Assembly (NCBI GenBank): GCA_963921195.1 | Contig: OY992536.1 | Span: 93,353,007 to 93,417,006, forward strand | DNA length: 64,000 nt | Source: Pegoplata infirma | Taxonomy: Eukaryota; Arthropoda; Insecta; Diptera; Anthomyiidae | Direction: 5' to 3' | Made by a program: the position numbers and the translations under genes | Part shown: positions 45,905-57,600 of the stretch, in pieces | Numbering within the stretch: position 1 is the stretch's first letter | Layout of the letters: each line of letters starts with the position of its first letter | Notes under the pieces: generated by a model | What the model was told of the DNA's origin: nothing | What the model saw: the letters and a program-made list of their open reading frames with translations, nothing else | Database searches by the model: none

Positions 45905-46045
45905 CAGAACAAGGTAGGTTCTCACATACAGCTAAAAACATTTTGAGCAACAATATTTTTAGCACTTTTTTTATTTTATTAGAGTATATTGACAGAAAAT
46001 GTTGCTAAAAACGGTTTTTAGCTGTCCGTCAGAACAGGGTATTAC
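45905..46045. mobile_element. Worn relative of the TACCCTATTCACACT element
   Basis: Contains GGTTCTCACATACAGCTAAA, TTGACAGAAAATG and ends CAGAACAGGGTATT, matching the 11480-11620 family in layout. Confidence 0.5.
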
Positions 46046-46159
46046 ATACTTTTACGTGGTTTCGGGAAAATAGAGCTAGATTTTATATAAAATGGACCTA
46101 CTGCTTCTGAAATTAAAATTTTTTAGTATGTTTCGTTTTTGAGATATTCGTGCATAAAA

Positions 46160-46440
46160 ATTGTAGTCTAAATAATAAATGCGTTGTTTGAGCTCGAGGC
46201 CATGAAATAAATTTTGTTTATTGTTTGCTGATATTTCTGAGTGCATAAATAGACGATTATGAAGAAACACCAGCAATATTTTAAAATCGGTGTTTAATAT
46301 ATTTATGTAAATTATATTTTTTATAAGACCAGATGATAAAACTCAAAAAGTTTCGAAATATCGGCAAACAATAAATAAAATTTATTTCATGGCCTCGAGC
46401 TCAAACAACGCATTTATAATTTATGAATAAAAGGTCGAAT
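46160..46440. repeat. Inverted repeat with about 85-base arms
   Basis: 46160-46245 and 46355-46440 are imperfect inverse copies (AATGCGTTGTTTGAGCTCGA, then CATGAAATAAATTTTGTTTA), separated by about 110 bases. Confidence 0.65.
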
Positions 46441-46494
46441 AAAAACAATTTTAATTGTAGTCTAATTTTTAAAAAATATAAGTGCGACACAGTA

Positions 46495-47558
46495 CACTGA
46501 AAAAATTTCATAGGTAAAATGAACGAAATACTTCGTACATTGTACGAAATATTTCGTGGTTTTGCCGGAACGAAATATTTCGTAATATTTACCTATGGCA
46601 CTTCGTAAATATTACGAAGTATTTTTAGTAATATTTACGAAATAAATACGAAAATATTTCGTAAATTTACGAAATATTTAGTATAACTACGAAACATTTC
46701 GTGAAAATACTAAATATTTTCGTACATATTACGAAGTTTTTTTTTGAAAATACGAATTATGTTTATTTTTACGAAAATGTTTCGTGAAGCTACGAAATAT
46801 TTTGTATAACTACAAAGTTTTTTTTGTGAAAACCAATTAAGTTTATTTTTACAAAATATTTCGTAAAATTACGAAATTTTTCGTAGAAAAAAAATATTTT
46901 TGTATATATTACGAAGTTTTTTTGTAAATACGAATTTACTTTCGTAAAGGTACGAAATATCACGTAGAATTATTAAATAATAAGTAATTTTACGAAACAA
47001 ATTTCATGAATTTACAAAGTATTTTGTAAAATTACAAAGTATTTTTCACATATAACACGAAATTTCGATTTTTTAATAATAATGTGCTCGATTCGGGAGT
47101 ACTCTTTCACCATTCACCTACTTTTTAATAATTTTAGTAATTTGTTTTAGTGGTTTCTTTACGAAAAAAAAATATATCTTGGGTGAATTGACTTTGTGTT
47201 ATGCTGGAAATAATTTAAAATTAGAAACCGTAAACAGAAATTAAAAAAAGAAGGAACAAATTGTTGTTATTTCATTTTTTTAATTGTTAAATCAAGTAAT
47301 TCAGATAAATCAAACCCCTTGATTTTGTGATTTTTTTTTTCCCCCAAAAATATTTTGTTAAATTACGAAATATTTTGTTAAGATACGAAATATTTCGTAA
47401 ATGTACTTCGTAAAATAAACGAAATTTGTATTTTTACGAAATTCCAAGTTTTCGTAAAATAACAAAAATTTCGTAATATGTACAAAAATTTCATAATATG
47501 TACGAAAAAATTTTACGAAATATTTTTTCGTATTTTTATGCATGAAATTTTTTGAGTG
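46495..47558. mobile_element. TA-flanked ATTTCGTA-repeat element, uninterrupted copy
   Basis: Ends CACTGAAAAAATTTCATAGG and the inverse of CACTCAAAAAATTTCATGCA, TA at 46493-46494 and 47559-47560. Same core as 3670-6014, in opposite orientation (TATATCTTGGGTGAATTGAC, CTAATTTTAAATTATTTCCAG on the complement). It shows the element before its internal insertions. Confidence 0.8.
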
Positions 47559-47694
47559 TAGAGATTGAATTTTCAAACGCTAATATATCAAAAACGGTAC
47601 GCGTTAGAGCAATTTATATGTCCGATTTGGAATCAAGAGGTCAAATTTATACAAAATCAAGTTCTATTTTCTATAAGGAACCTAATACCCTGTT

Positions 47695-47749
47695 CTCACG
47701 TACAGCTACAACCCGTTTCTAGGTGAACGTGAGAACAGGGTATAAGAAT
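47695..47749. mobile_element. Miniature TACCCTGTTCTCACG element
   Basis: About 55 bases: TACCCTGTTCTCACGTACAG and the inverse end, with TAA on both sides. It seems to be an internally deleted relative of the 141-base TACCC family. Confidence 0.7.
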
Positions 47750-48629
47750 ACGTTACAGGCGAGACCCGAAAAGTTCTAAATTGGAGTTTTTTATATTCAA
47801 TCACGAATATCTTAAAAACTTTAAAAAAAGGCAGATTTGGAATCTTATCCATGTATTCTGATTCATGAGAGTGCGAATTTCAACAGTGTAATTAATAAAA
47901 TTTATTTTTTTCGCTGCTCTCCATATAAATTAAAATTCACTTCTGAATTCCTGTTTAATAGCATGACGATTTATGTCCTCACATATGTTTCATTAAGTTT
48001 ACTCATAATATATTTAAGCATCTTCCATGGGTTGACAACTCTTAAGTTCCTTCAGTTCCTGAAAGAGCTAAAACAATTAAATTAAGTGCGAGATAGTACA
48101 GGGCACTGACAAAGATAATGGAATGAATCTTACACTATTTCTTTATTTTAAAGTTCAAATCATCGTGAGAACGCTTAATAACTATATTATAACGTTTATC
48201 ACTACTTTAACGCTGCATTTACCGCCACGTACAAACTGCTGGTAGAAAATAATTTCTTTAAACATTTTATTGCGATAATGTAATCATATTATTCGTCGAA
48301 TGCTGCCACTGGAACTTGAGATTTCTTCCTTTTACAAATCTATCACCTTGTAAGCCAACTAACTTTCTAAACTCGCTAACAATATAATCCTCATTCCATT
48401 TTTTTTTTTTTATAATATGAATGGATTATTACAAGAATATATATTTTTTATTTATAAAAAAATAAAATATTTATAAATTTAAAACATTTGTAAAAATTTG
48501 TTATTGTATGTAAAATAAAATTATAAATAAAAAATCATAACATTTTTACATTGATTAAACATCTACAATAAAAATGTAATGCAGGCAAAAAAAAAATATT
48601 TGTAAAAATCACCTTTAAAACTTTTACAT

Positions 48630-51600
48630 TTAAATATCATCTAAACTAGCAGCCACTTGTACGGTTGGTAAATCAATTTTTTGATGTGATATTTCATCAC
48701 TCTTAGACAATGGCTTTAGATTAACAAACAATTTTGATAATGCAATAGTACAATAAGCGGATTTTTGTAATTGTTGCTCAACAGTTTCATATAAGACATG
48801 ATAAGCAGCCGTTACCTCAGGGGAAATTATAACATCTATAATGATAAAAATAGGAAAAATACAATATGAAAATGATTGGAAACGAGTTTAAAAGAGCAAC
48901 TTACTTTTATGTTGATGTTTGCTAATATCAAACATATATTGAAAATAACTCAATTGATTGTATAGATCTCTTTCAGTATATTGACGTACTAAAGAACCAT
49001 TTTTGCAACGCATACACAACGGTCGATTGCCACTGGTGACATGAGTATAACAACGACTGTTGTGATTACAGGCAGGATCATCACATACCAACCAATTCTG
49101 ATAGAAACGCGTAATAAAAGAACGCATTGATAAGATCAATTGATTGCGTATGGCAATAACATATTGATAGGGACTAATGGAACACTCGGTGTTTGTACAT
49201 TTTTGTAACACAGCTTCATGTGTATGATTAGCGGATGGTTTAAATGCTGCCGCTACAATATTTTCTGTTTTACATTTAACACAAATAAATTTGAATTTTT
49301 CGCATTGACGATATTTCTGTAAAGTAGATTTGATAAGAGATTCTCCCGTTGAATCTTCAGCACGTTCTTCGTAGGTTCTAAAGTTTTTACAAAACAAAAT
49401 TTACAATATTCATTTTACATTTTTTAAAACAATTTTACTTACCGTTGAACTTGAGCTCTAAACTTTGAAGGATCCAATCCCAAACACTCAGCTATACGAC
49501 TGGCATCTGTACCATCTAGCACCTCAACCATACGTGTCACCACCGGATGTAATTGATGAGCCAAATAATAATTTGTGTCCAATTTTAGTGTGTCATTGCC
49601 CTTTAATTCATCCAAATGATAAGCCCGTTGGGTAGCAGGATTTGAGGTACCATCTTGACAAATGACATAATCAACCATATCACCTTTTTTAAATCGCCTA
49701 TTACGAGTTTTATTCATACGTAATGCAACTTGCACATGAGGCTGAGAATTTGTATTATTAAAATCGGCTGGAGCTTTAGATAATTGTTTTGTTATCAAAA
49801 ACATTGGCAGTGGAACATCTCCTTTTAATATTTGTTCTTTTACTTTTTCCAAATGAGAATGAACAGCATCTAATTTATCATCCAATTGTTTATCGGATAG
49901 AATTTCATCTAAAACCACTTTACCCACCATAATAGCAATTTGAGACCAATCACGGCGTACAATATCAAGACCTTTGTGTTCCTGTTCTTTTTTTAATTCA
50001 CCTAAGAAGTAAACAAGAGATTGGGAAATAAAAATAATGTCGTTTCAAAGGGACATTTATATATTTTAGCAAAGTCCAGTCACTGTTATGATTGTTTTAT
50101 TGGATTTTAAGAGAAAAATTGTCTCGGAAATTATGTTATAATAAAAAACCCTAAAAAAAATGGAAATTTAAATTCAAAGAATCTACATGTAATTCGTAAA
50201 TTTTAATTAAAATTCGTAACTTCGGATTAAAATTCGAAAATTACATTTGAAATTTGTAAAAGATCAATTATAACACTACTCTACATGGTTTTTGCACTCA
50301 CTTCTAGAATAATTTTTTTGGCCTCCTAAACACAAAGTTTTCAAGATATAGGCATTTTCATTTTTTGTGGACCAAGCATTCAAAACCAACAAATTTTTTA
50401 AATTGGAAAAGTGTATATAAAAGTTATACATATTTTATTCACACTCCAATAAAAATAAAAAGGCTTTGTGGAAGTAATGAAAATTGACATAAGTTTTATG
50501 AAAAATTGCTCACTTTTTCAACCGAAGACAGGATTCATTTGCTTTCAATAAAAACTTACACGAAAATAATGAAAATTTTCGTAGAACTTTTTTGAATCGT
50601 TTTATGACGTTTTTCATGAAGTGAATGAAAGTATTCATTGATTAAATGTGGAATAGCAGTAAATAAGTGAATGAAATTTGGAACCTTAAATTGAAAGTAA
50701 TGAAAATATTCATTAATAACAATTTTTGGTGAGTCAAGTGTAACCGTCACAAAAATTTTAATAAATTAACGTGATTGTAGTATACATGGTAGAAAAAATA
50801 CACATTCACTTTTTTATGGTTTTCACACAAAATTTTATTCCAACCTTAAATTGTAATTCATTAGTAAAAGTTTTACTGTAAAACAACGAAATAGTATGAA
50901 ACAGCGCGGATTTTAGTAACTATACAATTAATGATTAACTTTTCATTTTAAATTTCGTATAAGAAGTCTGAAAAAAACTTACACTTAAAAAAAAAACACA
51001 AAAAAACGACGTCTTCAACTTTCTTACATGTCCTGATGGTATCCTTCATCGTATCGAGACCGGATTTCTTGCAAAAGTTCGGTAATTTTATGGAGAATGT
51101 GAATAAAAACAATTTAAAACACAACCAGACGGACGTCGTTATATCGTGGTGGGGGGACCTCAGGGCACATTTTTCATATAGAGAAAATTCTCAGATTCTT
51201 CAAAAGATCTTTTACAAAAAACAATTGATATTTTTTCGAATTTCAAATTGAATTTCCAATTGATTTTTTAGGGGCTAGGCATGCACCTCAAACACTCAGG
51301 TGGTTATTCATAAAACCTGAAATATATTTAAAGTAGGTTTATTTGACAGATATTGCAGGAATAATTGTCAAATATACCTACAATAAGTCTGTTATAAGTA
51401 TTATGAATAAGAGCCTCAAACATTAACTGCCTGGATTAATAGAATGAAGTAGAGATGGGCGCGTGAGTGGATTTTGACTCACACTCACTCACGCTCACGC
51501 AAAAAATAATCGAATCATTCACTAATCGCTCACGCAATTTTTTTTTTACTCACGCTCACTCACATTCACGTGAGTAATAAAAAACTTACTCACGCTCACG

Positions 51601-54600
51601 CGTGACTCACGCCAGATTCAATCACGCTCACGCGTGAGTCACGCAAAAAATTTTTCTTACCAAAAAGAAAAAAAAAAATCCAAAAAAAAATTTTTACAAA
51701 AAATTAAAAAACAATTTGGCAAAAAATAAAAAATAAATGACTAACTCACTAATCACTCACTCAGATTTTTTTTCAACTCACACTCTTTCACAATCACGTG
51801 ATTGAAATGATTCACGTGAATCACGCGTGAATCAAGCAAATCACGTGACCAGCGCCCGTCTCTAGAATGAAGGTTAAAAGAGGAAAAAAAGGCTTTTTGT
51901 TTTCTTTAAAAAAACACTTTTATACAAAAAACAAATTTATGAAATTTACGTTCTTAAAATGTTAATGATTTAATATAATTAAAAAAAAAAATATTAAAAG
52001 TGCAAATAAAGTACAAATTTCATGTCTTTAAAAAACTAAAAATTTTACTTGATCCCAGACAGATTTCGCGTGAGAGAGAAAAAGGAGAGTTGAACCAATT
52101 ACAATCTCTTTACTTTATTCCTCTATGGATTTTTTTTTTGTGATTTTTGTATGCATTTTTTCCTTTGCAAAAATTTAAAATTTGGAGACATTTTTCTTAT
52201 AGAAAAATTCGACAAAAAAAAATGTCTCACAATTAAAATTTTCTGATATTTTATTATTTTTTTTCTTACCTTTAGCTGTTTTAAACACTTTAACTGCAGC
52301 ATATTTCTTTTTCTTTAACAGCAACAGACAACTGAATACACCATCGATTTCCAATTCCAATTGTTTATACAGTTTATTACAATTTTGTTTTATTACATTG
52401 CCAATTTTAAAAACTTCTTCATAATTCGTTATATTTGTGTTAACCATTATTGAATCTGTATCACCATAGACAACCTCATAGTTCATTTTTTGTACCAATG
52501 ATTTGGTATTCATTAAAATTTCACGACCCTTATGGGTAACCAAAGCAGCCAAATGCTGAGCAAAGAAACGCGAATGAGCAAAACCTAAACAACCATACAT
52601 CGAATTCGCTGTCAATTTTAAAGCCATTTGTCGTATATGATATTGCATATGCAGCTCAGGTGCTAAATCAGGAATAGCCATGAGTTTTTTAACTTCACGC
52701 CGAGACTCTACCAAACGTCTTAGCTGTTGCGGCAAAATGCCTTGTTCAACACTCGAATCTGGTAGCTGGGGTAAATCCTCCATACTATAGGGTTGTTGGA
52801 CAGTTGTAAAGCAAATATTATATTCTTGTATAATACTAGGATATAAAGAATTGAAATCCATTAACAATATATATTTATCATAAAGACCACGTATGGGATC
52901 CAAAACTAAACCACCAGAAAATGCAGCCTTTTTACGTCCACCGCCTGCAGCAGACTGTGTAATATTTGTAGTACCATCATGATCATTGTTTTCACTTACA
53001 GTTGTATCCGGTCCACCTCCAGTACCACCACCATATTCTCTTTTCTTTTTATCGGGTACTATATAATTCTTTTCCGTGAAAGCATGTAATAATAAAAATT
53101 CATTTCTTTCCGAACGACCACTTTGTAAAGTACGTGTCATAATGTTACCACAGATATTGGTGATTTGTAAAGCCAATGGCATAATATTTAAATCACACAT
53201 TAATCGCAAAATAAATGAAGCATCTTGCATGGTTAGAGTACATAATTTTAAAATACCATCACCGGTTTCATACATTTCTTTAAGATCTTCTTCATTAACC
53301 TCCATACGTTCATTTTCTTTAAGTTTTAAAACATTTTGACATAGTGTTTGTAAATCATATGATCTTGACTTGATACATTCCTCTGCCGAACGTTTTACAT
53401 CACAAATCATACGTCCTATAAAGAAATCTAACATTTTTTTACCAAATGCTTGTGTCATTCTTAGGCGACCTAAGCGCGACCATTGGGGTATTTTTAAAGT
53501 AACAACACGATCGGCTAAAACATCTAATTGACAATCCATTGCATCATGTGTTACTATAAGATCAGCATCTAATGTTGCATACTCTGTTAAAAACCATATA
53601 AGTAAAGATCTTTCTGAATCATGCTTTACTACTTTAGTGGACTTATATTTTGTTAGTTTAGCATTTAAATCAAAAGGCCAAGCACACATGGCTGGACGCG
53701 TTAAGCCACACATATGCTTATTAAAAGCCGGTTGTGGTGCTGGACGATCGATATAGAATCGATTATGGGTCAACATTGAAATCATACAAATTTCATTTTT
53801 TAAAGTTTTTGGATTTAAAGCTGTCCTCACGTTTAATGTAATCAATGTTAAACATGGCGGTGGTTGTGGTTTTTTATCTTCCGCCAATGAAATGTATTTT
53901 GGCTCACTAACAGTTACATCTGTGTTACACCAACTCATTGGAGCTGGATTAACCTTGAATTGTTTTAGATTTAACCAGCATGGTCCTTTGATTTTACGAT
54001 CCAATAAAAAACGTTCCAACGATGTGGTATTGGCACCAAATATATGCGCTATAGAATTGTATTTTTGTTTTATATTCGGTGGTGGTTTTTTACCGTCATA
54101 GTGTACCTCCATATAATCGCATTGCTGGGGTATATCTATACCAATCGAATGATAGGCAAAATTTTTGGTTACTTTACGAGAACGAAATTCATTTAATTTT
54201 AATTCGATCGAAATGGTATCATTGAATTCTTTGTATAGATCAGCCAAGGTAACTTTTTGTTTTGTTGGTTCTTTAGAAATAGGATCTAAGAGCTAGAATA
54301 AATAATGTAAAAAAGTAAAAAAGTAAAAAAGTGAAAATGTTAAATAGTGCAGGGCTTTGAACTTCTTCTAGCATAAAAATGAATTAAAAAATAAATTTTT
54401 CAGCAAAAAAACATTTTTTGAATTAAAATGTTTTTTGTTAAAAAAAAAATTGTACGTATTTATATGCAATTCGGTATTTACTTCTGATCAAATATGCCAC
54501 TAGCTACCGAAATTAAGCATTTTGTATTTTTAGGTTATGTAGAACTTAAATTTTCGAGGTGTTTTTAAATTGTCGTTCATAACTTTTGAACTACTCGAAG

Positions 54601-57600
54601 CAACAAGTTATATTTTATAGATACAGTCATATTCGTGCAATAATTTGGCCGTGATTGCCAGACAGACAGACAAACATTGCTAGATCGTCTGAAAATCAAT
54701 CGAGGATTACGAATATACATATGGGGCATTTCATGTCAAATCGGACACTGAATATTTTTTTTTTTTTAGATTTTCCCAATTTGTTAACAGTTTTTAGTAC
54801 CCCTCCAAAACTCCTTCGTAGTAAATTTTCAGATTTTTTTTTATAACCCGTTCAAAAGATATCGAATTTTTAAAAATTGGTAGTTTGTTCCTTTACTCAA
54901 ACTTCTTTTACTCATAACTTCTTCCATAATCTCATTTTTGAAAATGTTTGTACTCTTCGATTTTTTTGAAATTTTTTTGTGTAATAGTTCTATCAATTCT
55001 AAAAACTTTTATCCCAGTAGGATCGTGGGATATCGATTATTACTATTTTTTAAAATTTTTCAATCTTAAAATCATTTCTACTGCTCCAATGATGCGTCAT
55101 AGAGGAGTCATTTCCAAGACCGACCCCGATTAATTTGTACGTCTAAATATTTCTTCGGAACAAACTAATGCCCTATCTCCAATTTCTAAGAGGGCTCCCA
55201 CACAAAACGACATTTTTTAAAATTTGCTCCAACCGCTCTAACTGCCCTAAGAGTGCCCTTAGAGCAATCAAATGTATGATCGACCCACAATATTTTTTTA
55301 GTCCAAACATTTTTTCTGAACCCACCTACCCTCTATCTTTAACTCTTAAGGCAGTCTCCATACAATTTTTTTATTTTTTGTCTTGTTGTCCAACTGATTC
55401 TTCCACTAATAACCTACTCTGCGGAGGTCTACAGTAAACTTGATTCGCACTCCCTTCATAAATTGGAGGTCTCTTTTAATAACGCAACTCGCTATGTCTA
55501 TGGTCTGCGCCGTTTTAGTAGTATGACTACGTGGAGAACTATGATTCTTGGCTGTGACATTGTTAATTACCTTGACATGAGAAATTTGCTATTCTTACAT
55601 AGACTTATATACCAAAAAACCCCACCCTACCTTTATGAGAAAATTACCTTTGGTCAATCAACAAGAAACATGACTCTAATTGTGCCCAGACATAATTTTT
55701 TAAACACTAGTAGACTTTTTTTCATTAACGCCATAAAACTCTGGAATGATTTGCCCAACGATACTAAATTCATTTCATCAAAAAATTTGTTTAAAAATGA
55801 ACTCTTTTATCATCTGACAAATACAAATAGAAATGCATAAACTTAAACTTATATTTGTTTCGATAAAAAAACTATTATGTTAAAAAATAAAAAAAAAAAA
55901 AAAAAAAAAAAACTATATTATAAACTATAGCTTCTTTACTTTATTTTGTCTTGACTTAATATATTGTTATTGCAATCATTTTATATTTTAATTACTGTTT
56001 TATTATTATTGCTATTTTACTGCTTTTTTTTAATTATTTATTGTACTAATTAATTATGTCAATCTTTATGTAATACCCGTTGAACTATAAAAGAATTTAT
56101 TCTTATTGTTCTAATAATGAAAAAACTAAATAAATCTAAATCTAAATCTAAATTTGTTTTATTTAATCACCTTTTACCGGTCAATGGTGCGTCCGAGAGG
56201 GGTCATTAGTGAGACCGACCCCCATTTATTTTTACCCTTCAAAATTTTGTTAAAACATTTTTAAGTTTTTAAATTTAAATCTAATTTTTTTAAATGTTAG
56301 CACTCTTTGATTTTTTTGAAATTTTTTTGTGTAAAACTTCTATCAATTCAACAAATTTTTGCAAAGTAGGATCGTGGGATAACGATTATTACTATTTTTT
56401 TAAATTTTTTGAAAAAACTTTATTGTAATTTTTCAATGCAATGAAAAAGAGTTTATTCTGATTCGAGGCCTTTTCATGTTCCCCATTATGAATTAATATA
56501 ACAAGTACTTATGATAACTCTACTTTCTTTATTGCATGATTGGTTACCGTTACCCTTATTATACCGTTACCGATTCAAAACCCTTTCAAATCGAATACCG
56601 TTACCGTTACCGATACCGCTAAAAATATTTTTAAAATACCGTTACCCTTACCGTTACCGTTATAATTATTAGAAGTTACCGGTATTGTACCGGTATTCAA
56701 AATTTTACCTGTTTTAAGGGATTTTAACGAACAAAAAAATAAAATCAAATTGCTAACATAATTTTAAATTTATAATTTGCAAATTATCATAAAATAAATG
56801 ACAAAAATAATAATCATATCAAATCTATACTGGTTTTTGGGTCTATAAAATATTTTTAGCTTTCAGTTCTATCTTTTTTCAAATTTATAACTAAATTAAT
56901 AATACCGGTACGTACCGGTTTGGTTGGTTCGGTACCGGTACATACCGTTACCGAAACGATTTGAAAACACTTACCGTTACCTTTACCGAAATAAATAAAA
57001 ATTAGATACCGTTACCGTTACCCTTACCGTTATTCGTTTCGGTAACCAACCTTGCTTTATTGGGATATTCTCCCATTAAATACTCATAGAGTTTCTTGCT
57101 TTCAAAATTTTTTTGGTAATTTTCAGGAATGAATTGACGATCGTTTCGGGGGGGGGGGGGGTTCCAATTCCCCCATCATCAGAATTCTTTAGAAAATTAG
57201 GTAATACTGTTAGCATGCAAACATCAAATATTCATACTCTAAATCAATGGTTCTCAAAGAATATCAAGGGGGTCGCGAACAATTTTGTTAAAACCTTAAA
57301 TTTTGGTAAGTTTAAAACACATTTTTTTATTGTTGTGTTATAAAAATATACAAATACTTTAATTAAAAATTTTTTCCACCTCTTAAGGTCCCTCCGTTAT
57401 CACTGTGCAGTTGTTAATTTCTCGGTATGTCCAACACTTATTTGTGAAGTGTTTTGGCTGAGTCTGGGATCTGACTAGGGTTGCCAGAAACTAAAAGTCA
57501 TATAACTGGACAATGGAAAATTTTTAACTGGATTTTGAAAAAATAACTGGACCAATACATATTTTTGATTTAATAATTTAAAAAAATCAACCGATTTTCA

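Noticed and set aside
56580..57040. TTACCG/ACCGTT repeats as possible telomere-like sequence
   Set aside because: The block lies entirely inside a hAT-type element with an 8-bp TSD, and the motif is not the insect telomeric repeat.
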